Assembly (NCBI RefSeq): GCF_012163135.1
Contig: NZ_JAAVUP010000002.1
Location: 868,001 to 932,000, forward strand
DNA: 64,000 nt
Direction of reading: 5' to 3'
Source of the DNA: Neoroseomonas oryzicola
Lineage (GTDB): Bacteria > Pseudomonadota > Alphaproteobacteria > Acetobacterales > Acetobacteraceae
Numbering within the stretch: the stretch's first letter is position 1; each line of letters begins with the position of its first letter. Both the position numbers and the translations under genes were made by a program. This document shows positions 9,220 to 17,563 of the stretch, one piece after another. The notes under the pieces were generated by a model that was not told the origin of the DNA, made no database searches, and saw nothing but the letters and a program-made list of their open reading frames with translations.

Positions 9220-10118
9220 GCGACGAGGAAGCCGGCCGCGCCCGCGACTTCATCGGCTATGGCCGCACCCCGCCCGATCCGCGCTGGCCGGGCGGGGCGC
9301 ATGTCGTCTGCAACTTCGTCATCAACTACGAGGAAGGCGGCGAGGCGAGCGTCCCGGACGGCGACCCGAACAGCGAGAACGCGCTGACCGAGGGCAGCAC
9401 CGCGCCGGTGAAGGGGCGCGACCTCGCCGCGGAATCCATGTTCGCCTATGGCAGCCGCGCGGGCTTCTGGCGGCTGCACCGCATCTTCACCGCGCGGGGG
9501 CTGCCCTGCACGGTCTTCGCCGTGGCGCGCGCCCTGCAGCGCAACCCGGAGGCCTGCGCCGCCATGCGGGAGGCCGGCTGGGACGTCGCCGGCCACGGCC
9601 TGCGCTGGGAGATGCACAACGCCTTCGACAAGGCGACCGAGCGCGAGCGCATCGCCCAGGCCACCGCGATCATCACGCGCTGCATCGGGGAGCGCCCCGC
9701 CGGCTGGTACACGCGCTACGCGCCCTCGCTGAACACGCGCCGCCTGCTGATCGAGGCCGGCTACGAGTACGACAGCGACGCCTATGACGACGAACTGCCC
9801 TATTGGGTGAAATGCGCCGGGCGGGATGCGCTGGTGGTGCCCTATTCGCTGGTCCACAACGACGTGCGTTTCCCGCGCATGGGGATGTCCTCGGGCAGCG
9901 AGTATTTCGACTACATGCGCGACGCCATCGAATGCGTGCTGCGGGAGGATCCGCCGCGCATGCTCTCCTTCGGGCTGCACAACCGCATCATCGCCCATCC
10001 GGGCCGCGCGATGGGCCTCGCGAGGCTGCTCGACTGGATCGGTAACCATCCGCGCGTCGCGGTGATGCGCCGCGTCGACATCGCGCGCCATTGGCGCAAG
10101 GAACATCCCGCCCCATGA
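9216..10118 (+). CDS. polysaccharide deacetylase family protein, PuuE-like (second copy)
   Basis: 300-residue NodB-fold protein starting at a GTG that overlaps the upstream stop (GTGA). It has the PuuE-type layout: DFIGYGRTPPDPRWPGGAHV at the start, WDVAGHGLRWEMH near residue 125 as a metal-binding segment, TRYAPSLNTRRLL, and LHNRIIAHPGRAMGLARLLD near residue 260. The last segment matches the H-P-x-x-x-x-x-P-G-R signature of allantoinase-like enzymes. This copy is closer to the PuuE pattern than its neighbour. No export signal. It overlaps the following lyase gene by four bases, so all three are translationally coupled. Confidence 0.83.
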   Translation: MSDEEAGRARDFIGYGRTPPDPRWPGGAHVVCNFVINYEEGGEASVPDGDPNSENALTEGSTAPVKGRDLAAESMFAYGSRAGFWRLHRIFTARGLPCTVFAVARALQRNPEACAAMREAGWDVAGHGLRWEMHNAFDKATERERIAQATAIITRCIGERPAGWYTRYAPSLNTRRLLIEAGYEYDSDAYDDELPYWVKCAGRDALVVPYSLVHNDVRFPRMGMSSGSEYFDYMRDAIECVLREDPPRMLSFGLHNRIIAHPGRAMGLARLLDWIGNHPRVAVMRRVDIARHWRKEHPAP

Positions 10119-10981
10119 CCCGCGACCTGCCGACCTGGCGTTCCCTGCTTTATGTGCCGGCGAGCGCGGAGAAGTTCGTCGCGAAGGCGCATGAGCGCGG
10201 CGCGGATGCGGTGATCCTGGACCTCGAGGACGGCGTCGCGCCGGATGCGAAGGATGCCGCGCGGGCGGGGCTGCCGGCATCCGTCGCGAGCGTGCGGCGG
10301 AACGGCGCGGCCGTGCTGGTGCGCATCAACCGGCCGCTGCGCATGACGGTGCGTGACATCGCCGCGGCGGTCGCGGCTGGGGCGGATGCCCTGGTCTGCA
10401 CCAAGATCATGGGCGCGGACCATGTGCGGATGCTGTCGGAACTGACGGCCGAGTCCGAGGCCGAGGCCGGCCGCCCGGTCGGGTCCGTGCGCTTCGTCGC
10501 GCTGATCGAGGATGCGGCGGCGCTGGCCCATGCCCAGGCGATCGCGGCGGCCGATCCGCGCGTGGTGGCCCTCGGCGTCGGCGGGGAGGACCTCGCGACG
10601 GATCTCGGCGCGGAGCCGACGCCGGATGCGCTCGACCTGCCGAAGCGGCTCGGCGTCATCGCGGCGCGCGCGGCGGGCGTGCTGCCGCTGGGCTTCATCG
10701 GCACCGTGGCGGGGCTGAAGGACCTCGACGGCTATCGCGCCATGCTGCGCCGGTCGCGCGCCATCGGCTTCGCGTGTGCGTCCTGTGTTCATCCCTCCCA
10801 GGTGCCGATCATCAACGAGGAATACGGCGCGCGGCCCGAGGAGGTGGACCGCGCGAAGCGCCTGGTCGCGGCCTTCGAGGCGGCGCTCGCCGAAGGCAAG
10901 GGCGCCGCCGCCTTCGAAGGCGAGATGATCGACAAGCCGATCGTCGAGCGCGCCCGCCGCCTGATCGCCCGCGCCGGCTAG
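10115..10981 (+). CDS. CitE-like HpcH/HpaI aldolase/lyase (CoA ester lyase family)
   Basis: 288-residue TIM-barrel lyase of the citrate lyase beta subunit/malyl-CoA lyase family. It cleaves or forms C-C bonds in acyl-CoA or 2-oxo acid substrates with Mg2+. Motifs: RSLLYVPAS at the N-terminus, DAVILDLEDGVAP near residue 32, the acidic metal ligand in LIEDAAALAHA, VGGEDLATDLGA, and ASCVHPSQVPIINEEY near the C-terminus. I chose the ATG at 10115, which overlaps the previous stop, over an upstream in-frame ATG inside that gene. Its stop TAG shares a CTAG with the stop of the convergent gene. It ends the catabolic operon begun by the Bug receptor. Confidence 0.88.
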   Translation: MTRDLPTWRSLLYVPASAEKFVAKAHERGADAVILDLEDGVAPDAKDAARAGLPASVASVRRNGAAVLVRINRPLRMTVRDIAAAVAAGADALVCTKIMGADHVRMLSELTAESEAEAGRPVGSVRFVALIEDAAALAHAQAIAAADPRVVALGVGGEDLATDLGAEPTPDALDLPKRLGVIAARAAGVLPLGFIGTVAGLKDLDGYRAMLRRSRAIGFACASCVHPSQVPIINEEYGARPEEVDRAKRLVAAFEAALAEGKGAAAFEGEMIDKPIVERARRLIARAG

Positions 10982-11745
10982 ACGACGGCGGTCATGCCGC
11001 CGTCCACGTACAGCAGGTGCCCGTGGACGAAGTCCGAGGCCGGCGCGGCGAGGAACACCGTCGCGCCGACCAGTTCCTCGACCTTGCCCCAGCGCCCCGC
11101 CGGCACGCGCTTGCACAGCCAGTCGGTGAAGGTGGGGTCCTGCACCAGGGCGCTGGTCAGTTCCGTGTCGTAGTAGCCGGGGGCCACGCCGTTCACGTTG
11201 ACCCCGTGCTTCGCCCATTCCGCGCAGAGCGTGCGCGTCAGCATCCGCAGCGCGCCCTTGCTCGACGCATAAGGCGCGATGGTCGGGCGGCCGAGCTCGC
11301 TTTGCACCGAGCAGATGGTGATGATCTTGCCGCGCCCGCGATGGACCATGCGCTTGCCCGCGGCCTGGCAGCAGAACCAGACGCCGTCGACATTCACCGA
11401 CATCACCTTGCGCCAGGTCTCCGGCGGCATGTCGACCGACGGCGCGCGCAGATTGATCCCCGCATTGGCGACCAGGATGTGCAGCGGGCCGTGCGCCTGC
11501 TCGATGCCGGCGATGCCGGCCTCGACGGCGTCGGGATCGGTCACGTCGAAGGCGGCGATCTCGGTCTTGAGGCCATGGCTCGCGAGGGTGCGCTGCGCAT
11601 TGGCGAGCCGGCCCGTGTCGCGGCCGTTCAGCACCACCTTCGCGCCCGCCTCGGCCAGCCCCTTGGCGAGGGCGTAGCCGATCCCCTGGCTCGATCCGGT
11701 CACCAGGGCGAGCCGCCCGGTCAGGTCGAACAGCGCATGCGACAT
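10978..11745 (-). CDS. SDR-family NAD(P)-dependent oxidoreductase
   Basis: 255-residue classical short-chain dehydrogenase. Cofactor motif TGSSQGIG near residue 17, NAGIN near 94, and catalytic Ser in CSVQSELG with YASSK near residues 160-164. The closest well-known relatives by pattern are gluconate 5-dehydrogenase and 3-oxoacyl-ACP reductase-like enzymes; the substrate is not determined. It converges tail-to-tail with the CitE-like gene, sharing the palindromic CTAG as both stop codons. It is divergent from the next dehydrogenase with 50 bases between starts, so a shared regulatory region is possible. Confidence 0.9.
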   Translation of the reverse strand: MSHALFDLTGRLALVTGSSQGIGYALAKGLAEAGAKVVLNGRDTGRLANAQRTLASHGLKTEIAAFDVTDPDAVEAGIAGIEQAHGPLHILVANAGINLRAPSVDMPPETWRKVMSVNVDGVWFCCQAAGKRMVHRGRGKIITICSVQSELGRPTIAPYASSKGALRMLTRTLCAEWAKHGVNVNGVAPGYYDTELTSALVQDPTFTDWLCKRVPAGRWGKVEELVGATVFLAAPASDFVHGHLLYVDGGMTAVV

Positions 11746-11795
11746 TCCCGCTTCCTCCTGTAGGATCGCCGGAAGGCTAGGGGGGAGCGACGCGG

Positions 11796-12737
11796 ATGGA
11801 CAAGCCTGGGCTGCTGGTGGTGGGCGTGCTGCCCGACTGGGACCTCGAGGCGCTGGCGCAGCGCTTCACGCTGCACCTGCTATACGGGGCCCCCGACCGC
11901 GCCGCCTTCCTCGCGCAGCACGGGCCTTCGATCCGCGCCATCGCGACCAAGGGCGAGCTCGGCGCCGATGCGGCGATGATGGATGCCTGCCCGCAGGCGA
12001 AGATCATCGCCTGCTACGGCGTGGGCGTGGATGCGATCGACCTCGCCGCCGCCCGCTCCCGCGGCGTCGCTGTGACCAACACCCCCGGCGTGCTGACCGA
12101 GGAAGTGGCCGACATGGCCTTCGCGCTGCTGCTCGCGACCGCGCGCGCCATCCCGGAAGGCGATGCCTATGTCCGGACCGGCGCCTGGCTGCAGCAGGGG
12201 CCGATGCGGCTGACGACGCGCGTCTGGGGGAAGCGGCTCGGCATCGTGGGACTGGGGCGGATCGGGCAGGCCATCGCGCGGCGCGCGGAAGGCTTCGGCA
12301 TGGCCATCGCCTATTCGGGGCGCAGCAAGAAGGACGTGCCCTACGCCTATCACCCGAGCCCGGCCGCGCTCGCGCCGCATGTCGACATCCTGGTCGTCTC
12401 GGCCGCCGGCGGCGCGGCGACGATGGGCCTGGTGGACCGCGCGGCGATCGAGGCGCTGCCGCAGGGGACGATCTTTGTGAGCGTCTCGCGCGGGACGGTG
12501 GTGGACGAGGCGGCGCTGGTCGATGCGCTGAAATCGGGACGCATCGCGGCCGCCGGGCTCGATGTGTTCATGAACGAGCCGGCGATCGACCCCGTCTTCG
12601 CGACCTTTCCGAACGTGGTGCTCTCGCCGCACCAGGCCTCGGGCACGGTCGAGACGCGCAAGGACATGGGTGCCTTGATGCGCAGGAACCTCGAGGCGCA
12701 TTTCGACGGGCGCCCCTTGCCGACGCCCGTCGGATAG
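11796..12737 (+). CDS. D-isomer-specific 2-hydroxyacid dehydrogenase (hydroxypyruvate/glyoxylate reductase type)
   Basis: 313-residue NAD(P)-dependent dehydrogenase of the D-2-hydroxyacid family. The nucleotide-binding motif GLGRIGQAIARR lies near residue 151. The catalytic triad is visible as Arg in VSVSRGTVVDE, Glu in MNEPAIDP, and His in LSPHQASG near residue 281. The family reduces 2-oxo acids such as hydroxypyruvate and glyoxylate. It is divergent from the SDR and runs towards the peroxiredoxin gene, with only four bases between the two stops. A second, distinct family member occurs at 50362-51300. Confidence 0.9.
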   Translation: MDKPGLLVVGVLPDWDLEALAQRFTLHLLYGAPDRAAFLAQHGPSIRAIATKGELGADAAMMDACPQAKIIACYGVGVDAIDLAAARSRGVAVTNTPGVLTEEVADMAFALLLATARAIPEGDAYVRTGAWLQQGPMRLTTRVWGKRLGIVGLGRIGQAIARRAEGFGMAIAYSGRSKKDVPYAYHPSPAALAPHVDILVVSAAGGAATMGLVDRAAIEALPQGTIFVSVSRGTVVDEAALVDALKSGRIAAAGLDVFMNEPAIDPVFATFPNVVLSPHQASGTVETRKDMGALMRRNLEAHFDGRPLPTPVG

Positions 12738-12741
12738 CGGT

Positions 12742-13263
12742 TCAGGCGTGGGTGCCGCGGATCGGGTAGTTCATCTCCTGGATCCGCTTCGCCCCGCGCG
12801 CGATGGCGGCGAGGTCGGGTCGCGCGAAGGGCGCGTTCGATATGTCCACGATCTGGACCCTGCCGTCGGGGTTGATGAGGAACAGCCCCGGCTCCGCGAA
12901 GGGCCGGTCGGTTTCCTGCGGCGAACGCGGATCCGAGACATAGAGCCCGAGCGCCTGCATCTGCGCGACGCCCAGCCCGTAGCCAACCGGGAAGCGCCAG
13001 CCGAACTGGGCGACGTCGGCCGCCGCCTTCTCCTCCGAATCGGCGGAGACGGCCATCACCTGCACACCGGCCTCGGCGAAGGTGTCGATGAGGCCGTCGA
13101 GCGTGGTGAGGTAGGGCTTGCACAGCGGGCAATGCTTGCCGCGATAGACGACGAGCAAGCGCCAGCCCTCCATCGCGCCGGGCGCGACTTCGCCACCACC
13201 GAGGCGCGGCACGCTGATTGCGGGGAAGGCCGCCCCCGCGGCGATCTTGTTGGCCATGGTCAT
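12742..13263 (-). CDS. AhpC/TSA-family peroxiredoxin-like protein
   Basis: 173-residue thioredoxin-fold protein. The peroxidatic region reads YRGKHCPLCKPYL, giving a CxxC pair (Cys45 and Cys48), as in several AhpC/TSA-like redox proteins rather than the TxxC of classical peroxiredoxins. I chose the ATG at 13263; a second ATG two codons downstream (13257) is equally possible. It is the last gene of a TetR-GST-GST operon, starting 13 bases after the upstream stop. The context suggests detoxification of electrophiles or peroxides with glutathione or thioredoxin as electron donor. Confidence 0.85.
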   Translation of the reverse strand: MTMANKIAAGAAFPAISVPRLGGGEVAPGAMEGWRLLVVYRGKHCPLCKPYLTTLDGLIDTFAEAGVQVMAVSADSEEKAAADVAQFGWRFPVGYGLGVAQMQALGLYVSDPRSPQETDRPFAEPGLFLINPDGRVQIVDISNAPFARPDLAAIARGAKRIQEMNYPIRGTHA

Positions 13264-13276
13264 GGTGGCTTCCGTG

Positions 13277-13963
13277 TCAGGCGCCGAAGCAGGGTGCGCG
13301 GCGGGCCATGCCGCCATGGAGGTCGAGCATCCGTTCGCGCCAGGCGCACAGCGTGTCGTCGAGTTCCAGCACCCGCAGCGGGCTGACGCTGCGGGCCCAC
13401 ATGAAGCCGCCGAAGACGATGAAGTCGGCGTAGTCCGGCGCCGCGCCGCCGAGGAAGTCGCGCCCCTTCAGCGCCTGGCGCAGCGGCTGCAGCGTCGCGC
13501 GGAAGGCCGGCAGGCGCGCCTCGCGGTCGGCCGTCACTTCCGCGAGCGGCATGCCGAAGCGCTTCTCGCGGCTTTCGATGAAATAGGCGCGCTCCTCGCC
13601 GAGCAGGGGCGGGATGTCCGAGACGATCAGCCGGACGAGCCCCGCCTGCAGCACGGTGTCGTTCCATGCCGCGACGAAAAGATAGGGCGCCGGCGCGCCG
13701 TGCAGCAGCGACGGCGCCTCCGGATACGCCTCGTCGAGATACTGCGCGATGGCCCAGGAATCCGGGACCGTACGCTCGCCATCGACCAGCACGGGCACCT
13801 TGTCGTGGCCGGCGAAGGCGAGGCGATCGGTCTCGGTGAATCGCCAGGGCACGCTCTCGAAGTCGAGGCCCTTGTGGGCCAGCGCCATGCGCGCGCGCCA
13901 GCAGAAGGGCGAGAAGACCCGCGCCGGATCGCTGCCGCAGAGCTCGAAAAGCTGCCGCGCCAT
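13277..13963 (-). CDS. glutathione S-transferase family protein
   Basis: 228-residue GST. The N-terminal thioredoxin-like half begins RQLFELCGSDPARVFSPFCWRARMALAHKG, with a cis-proline segment DKVPVLVDGERTVPDSWAI near residue 55. That segment holds the expected glutathione contact Asp-Ser. A helical C-terminal half follows. Pattern resembles Beta/Zeta-like bacterial GSTs; class is not certain. The start overlaps the upstream GST stop by one base (TGATG), so the two are translated together. It likely forms part of a regulated detoxification operon with the TetR protein and peroxiredoxin. Confidence 0.87.
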   Translation of the reverse strand: MARQLFELCGSDPARVFSPFCWRARMALAHKGLDFESVPWRFTETDRLAFAGHDKVPVLVDGERTVPDSWAIAQYLDEAYPEAPSLLHGAPAPYLFVAAWNDTVLQAGLVRLIVSDIPPLLGEERAYFIESREKRFGMPLAEVTADREARLPAFRATLQPLRQALKGRDFLGGAAPDYADFIVFGGFMWARSVSPLRVLELDDTLCAWRERMLDLHGGMARRAPCFGA

Positions 13964-14673
13964 CAGCGGGCCCCCACCGTCGCGGCGGTCTGGCCGAACA
14001 GCAGCGCGACGGAGGCGGCGCTGACGGTCGGCGCGCTGTTCACCTCCTTCGCACGGGCATAGGCGCGCTCGGTCGCCGGGCGGGCGCGGATCGCCTCGAA
14101 CCAGCGCTTCAGATGGGGGAAGTCCTCGAGCTTCTGGCCCTGGCGCTCATGCGGGACGATCCAGGGATAGGTCGCCATGTCGGCGATCGTGTAGTCCTCC
14201 CCGGCCATGAAGGCGCGGTCCGCGAGGCGCTTGTTCAGCACGCCGTAGAGCCGGTTGGTCTCGTTGACGTACCGGTTGATCGCGTAGGGGATCTTCTCCG
14301 GCGCGTACTGGGAGAAGTGGTGGTTCTGCCCCGCCATCGGGCCGAGCCCGCCCATCTGCCAGAACAGCCATTGCAGCACCTCGGCGCGCGCATGGACCTG
14401 CGCGGCTGCGGGGATGAAGCGGCCGATCTTGTCGGCGAGGTAGAGCAGGATCGCCCCGCTCTCGAACAGGGCGACCGGGGCGGACCCGTCGGCCGGCGCG
14501 TGGTCGACGATCGCGGGAATGCGGTTGTTCGGCGCGATGGCGAGGAAGTCCGGCTTGAACTGGTCGCCGGTCGAGATGTTCACCGGGATGATGCGGTAGG
14601 GCAGCCCCGCTTCCTCGAGGAACATCGTCACCTTGTGGCCGTTCGGCGTGGTCCAGTAGTGCAGGTCGATCAC
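13963..14673 (-). CDS. glutathione S-transferase, YghU/YfcG-like (Nu class)
   Basis: 236-residue GST starting at a GTG that overlaps the tetR-type stop by four bases. The N-terminus (LHYWTTPNGHKVTMFLEEAGLPY) and APNNRIPAIVDH near residue 50 are typical of the YfcG/YghU group, which act as disulfide-bond reductases or peroxidases with two bound glutathiones. A later QWLFWQMGGLGPMAGQNHHF is also characteristic of that group. It is distinct from the GST immediately downstream, so the operon carries two non-redundant GST types. Confidence 0.9.
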   Translation of the reverse strand: MIDLHYWTTPNGHKVTMFLEEAGLPYRIIPVNISTGDQFKPDFLAIAPNNRIPAIVDHAPADGSAPVALFESGAILLYLADKIGRFIPAAAQVHARAEVLQWLFWQMGGLGPMAGQNHHFSQYAPEKIPYAINRYVNETNRLYGVLNKRLADRAFMAGEDYTIADMATYPWIVPHERQGQKLEDFPHLKRWFEAIRARPATERAYARAKEVNSAPTVSAASVALLFGQTAATVGAR

Positions 14674-15269
14674 GGGGCGGTCTCCGCAGCGGGGGGATCG
14701 AGAAGGGTCAGGGCCTGGCGCACGGCGCCGCGCAGCAACGCGGGCTCGGGCCGCGCGCGCGCCAGGACGCGCAGCCCCATCACGGTGGTCAGGAACAGGC
14801 GGGCGAGGTCGCGGGGCCGCGCGCGGCGCGCGATCGTCCCGTCCTGCTGGCCGCGTTCCACGCAGCGGTGGAAGAAGGCCTCGAGCTCCCCGAGGCGCTC
14901 GGCGACGACGGCGCCGACCTCCTCGTCATGCGGCGCGACCTCGAGCGCGGTGTTCACCAGCATGCAGCCGCGGCGATCGATCAGGGATCGCTCGGCGCTT
15001 TCCTCGAGAAAGGCCTCGATGGCGCGGCGCGGCGGATTGGCCGCCTCGTGCCGCGCGATGCGCTCGCGCATGTTGGCATCGAGGTAGCGGTCGAGGCAGC
15101 GGGTGAAGAGCGCCCGCTTGTCGCCGAAGGCGTTGTAGAGGCTCGCCGCGCCGAGCCCCATGCAGGTGCCGAGGTCGCGCACCGAGGTCGCGGCGTAGCC
15201 GTGTTCCCAGAAGCGGATGGTCGCGGCCTCGAGGGCGGCGTCCTCGTCGAAGGTGCGCGGGCGGGACAC
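14670..15269 (-). CDS. TetR/AcrR-family transcriptional regulator
   Basis: 199-residue regulator starting at a GTG. The N-terminal helix-turn-helix is clear: AATIRFWEHGYAATSVRDLG at residues 15-34, then MGLGAASLYNAFGDKRALF. The C-terminal ligand-binding part contains RRGCMLVNTALEVAPHDEEV, typical of the YxaF/LmrA-like group that often controls electrophile-responsive genes. It is first in an operon with two GSTs and a peroxiredoxin and presumably represses it. Two perfect palindromes lie directly upstream, one within the promoter spacer, and are the obvious binding sites. The inducer is unknown. Confidence 0.9.
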   Translation of the reverse strand: MSRPRTFDEDAALEAATIRFWEHGYAATSVRDLGTCMGLGAASLYNAFGDKRALFTRCLDRYLDANMRERIARHEAANPPRRAIEAFLEESAERSLIDRRGCMLVNTALEVAPHDEEVGAVVAERLGELEAFFHRCVERGQQDGTIARRARPRDLARLFLTTVMGLRVLARARPEPALLRGAVRQALTLLDPPAAETAP

Positions 15270-15284
15270 GGAGCGGCTCCATGC

Positions 15285-15308
15285 ATTCTGTATCGTGCGA
15301 TACAGAAT
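15285..15308. promoter_or_regulatory. inverted repeat, candidate TetR operator
   Basis: Perfect 11-base arms (ATTCTGTATCG and CGATACAGAAT) around a 2-base centre. It overlaps the -10 edge and the probable transcription start of the tetR operon. Its AT content stands out against the GC-rich surroundings. Length and position fit an autoregulatory TetR site. Confidence 0.65.
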
Positions 15309-15334
15309 TTATGGAGCGATCGCTCCAATAGCAA
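15306..15334 (-). promoter_or_regulatory. promoter of the tetR-GST-peroxiredoxin operon
   Basis: Minus-strand sigma-70-like promoter: -35 TTGCTA (15334-15329), 17-base spacer, -10 TAAATT (15311-15306). Sixteen of the 17 spacer bases form a perfect palindrome (15312-15327). The position fits the GTG start at 15269. Confidence 0.55.
15312..15327. promoter_or_regulatory. palindromic operator in promoter spacer
   Basis: Perfect 16-base palindrome TGGAGCGATCGCTCCA located between the -35 and -10 elements. Occupancy by a dimeric regulator would block RNA polymerase. The neighbouring TetR-family gene is the likely source of the regulator. Confidence 0.55.
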
Positions 15335-15338
15335 GCCC

Positions 15339-16586
15339 CTATTCGGCGGCCTGCTTCGCCGCGGCTTCCCGCACCACGCCGAGGCCGCGCAGGCGGGCGA
15401 GTTCCGCCGCGCCGAGCACGGGGGCGAGGATCTCGTCATTGTGCTCGCCGATGCGCGGCGCCGGGCGCGCCAGCACGCCGGGCGTGCCCGACAGCCGCGG
15501 CACCAGCCCGTGCATCGGCAGCCAGCCGCCGGGCATGTCGGCGTCGGGCACCTCGATCAGCGCCTCGCGCTCGATCGCGTAGGGATCCTTCTCGAGCATG
15601 GCGGTGTCCATGATCGGGCCGATCGTCACGCCGGCCTTGTCGAAATGCGCGAGGTTCTCCTCGAGCGTCCGCTCGCCGATCCAGCCGCCGATGATGGCGT
15701 CGAGTTCCTGCCAGTGCTGCAGCCGTGCCGGATTGTTGGCGAAGCGCGGGTCGGCGATCATGTCCTCCCGCCCGATGGAGCGGAACAGCTTCTCCGTCAT
15801 GCCCTGGGTCGAGGCCGAGAGGCACACCCAGCCGCCATCCTTGGTGCGGTAGGCGTTGCGCGGGGAAGTGTTGGTCGAGCGGCTGCCGGTGCGCGGCTTG
15901 CGCTTCTGGGTAATGCGCCAGTTCGCGACCTGCGGTTCGAGCACGCTGAACAGCGGCTCGAAGAGCGAGACGTCGAGCACCTGGCCGCCGCCGCCCGCTT
16001 CCGCATGACGCAGCGCGATCATCGCGACCGAGGCGCCGTAGAGGCCCGCATAGGCATCGCCCATGAACATCGGCGGCAGCACCGGCTCGCGGTCGTCGAA
16101 GCCGTTGACGGCCGCGAAGCCGGAATAGCCCTCGACCAGCGTGCCGAAGCCGGGCTTGTGCTGGAACGGCCCGTCCTGGCCCCAGCCCGAGATGCGCACG
16201 ATCACCAGGGCGGGATTGATTTCCAGCAGCACCGAAGGCGGCAGGCCCATCGCCTCGAGCACGCCGGGGCGGAAGGATTCAACGAAGATCGCGGCGTCCT
16301 TCACCAGCGCCTTGACCACCGCGATGCCCTCGGCGCGCTTCAGATCCAGCGCGACCGACTTCTTGTTGCGGCAGATGGTCTTCCAGGATGTCTCGACGCC
16401 GCCGACGCGCCAGGCGCGCAGCGTGTCGCCCTCGGGCGGTTCGACCTTCACCACCTCGGCCCCGTGGTCCGAGAAGACCTTGGTCAGCACGTTGCCGGCG
16501 ACGAGGCGCGAGAGGTCCACCACCCGCACGCCGTCCATGGCGCCGCGCGCGGCGGGGTCGAAGTGCTTGCGGTGGATGCCGGTCAT
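15339..16586 (-). CDS. CaiB/BaiF-family (family III) CoA-transferase
   Basis: 415-residue CoA-transferase that moves CoA between carboxylic acids through an enzyme-bound anhydride. The N-terminus GVRVVDLSRLVAGNVLTKVF and the KSVALDLKR segment are diagnostic. The predicted catalytic aspartate is in MFMGDAYAGLYGASVAMIAL near residue 178. It lies eight bases downstream of a Bug-family receptor gene on the same strand, so the acid imported by that system is probably activated here as a CoA thioester. Acceptor and donor acids cannot be read from the sequence. Confidence 0.92.
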   Translation of the reverse strand: MTGIHRKHFDPAARGAMDGVRVVDLSRLVAGNVLTKVFSDHGAEVVKVEPPEGDTLRAWRVGGVETSWKTICRNKKSVALDLKRAEGIAVVKALVKDAAIFVESFRPGVLEAMGLPPSVLLEINPALVIVRISGWGQDGPFQHKPGFGTLVEGYSGFAAVNGFDDREPVLPPMFMGDAYAGLYGASVAMIALRHAEAGGGGQVLDVSLFEPLFSVLEPQVANWRITQKRKPRTGSRSTNTSPRNAYRTKDGGWVCLSASTQGMTEKLFRSIGREDMIADPRFANNPARLQHWQELDAIIGGWIGERTLEENLAHFDKAGVTIGPIMDTAMLEKDPYAIEREALIEVPDADMPGGWLPMHGLVPRLSGTPGVLARPAPRIGEHNDEILAPVLGAAELARLRGLGVVREAAAKQAAE

Positions 16587-16594
16587 GGCGGTCC

Positions 16595-17563
16595 TCAGTC
16601 GATGCGGATGTTCGCGAGCTGTGCGACCTCGCGCCAGCGGGCGATGTCGGCGCGCAGCATGGCGGTGAATTCCGCGGGCGTCGCGGGGGAGGGGCGGGCG
16701 CCCTCGCCCTGGTAGAGCCGCGCCATGTCAGGGTCGCGCAGGGCAGCGTTGGCCTCGGCGTTCAGCCTTTCGAGCAACGGCGCCGGCAGACCGTGCGGCG
16801 CGAAGAGGCCCCACCAGATCGAGATGTCGTAGTCGAGCCCGCTCTCGGTCACGAGCGGCGCGGGCGGCGAGCCCTCCGGGATGCCCTGCGCGCTGTAGGC
16901 CAGGAGCCGCACGCGCCCGTCCCGCACCACGCCCGCCGCGCTCGGCAGCGTCGTGATCATCAGCTGGATGTGGCCCGCGACGAGGTCCGTCACGGCCGGG
17001 CCGGTGCCGCGATAGGGCACGTGGTTCATCTGCACGCCGGCGCGCTGGCAGAAGTATTCCGTGACGAAGTGGTTGATGCCGCCGGGCCCCGAGGTGCCGT
17101 AGTCGATCCGCCCGGGACGTTCCTTCGCGAGGTTCACGAGGTCCCGCACGCTGCGCGCCGGCAGGTCGTTGTTGACGATGACGATGAAGGGCGAGCGCCC
17201 CAGCCAGGCGACCGGCGTGAAGTTCTCGAGCACCCCCCAGGGCACGCGCTGGGAGACGGAGGTGGTCGCGAAGGAGGAGGAGGAGACCATCAGCGTGTAG
17301 CCGTCCGCAGCGGTCTGGGCGACTGAGGTCGCGCCGATCGCCCCGCCGGCGCCAGGCCGGTTCTCGATGATCACCGGCTGGCCGAGCCGCTGCTGCAGCC
17401 GTTCGGCGAGCGGGCGGGCCACCACGTCGTTCGACCCGCCGGGCGGGAAGGGCACCACGATCTTCACCGGCCGGTTTGGCCAGGCGCCCTGTGCGCGCAC
17501 CGCCGGCGCGGCGAGCACAAAGCCCGCCGCCAGCGCCGCGCGGCGTCCCGTCATCATGGTCAT
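16595..17563 (-). CDS. tripartite tricarboxylate transporter receptor (Bug/TctC family)
   Basis: 322-residue periplasmic solute receptor. I chose the ATG at 17563 because GGGAG lies just upstream and the signal peptide (TGRRAALAAGFVLAAPAVRAQ) then has normal length with a twin arginine; longer in-frame starts exist to 17605. Motifs: VVPFPPGGSNDVVARPLAER, GQPVIIENRPGAGGAIG, GTSGPGGINHFVTEYF and HVPYRGTGPAVTDL. It precedes and probably co-transcribes with the CoA-transferase gene. Ligand unknown; family members bind small carboxylates, amides or aromatic acids. Confidence 0.92.
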   Translation of the reverse strand: MTMMTGRRAALAAGFVLAAPAVRAQGAWPNRPVKIVVPFPPGGSNDVVARPLAERLQQRLGQPVIIENRPGAGGAIGATSVAQTAADGYTLMVSSSSFATTSVSQRVPWGVLENFTPVAWLGRSPFIVIVNNDLPARSVRDLVNLAKERPGRIDYGTSGPGGINHFVTEYFCQRAGVQMNHVPYRGTGPAVTDLVAGHIQLMITTLPSAAGVVRDGRVRLLAYSAQGIPEGSPPAPLVTESGLDYDISIWWGLFAPHGLPAPLLERLNAEANAALRDPDMARLYQGEGARPSPATPAEFTAMLRADIARWREVAQLANIRID

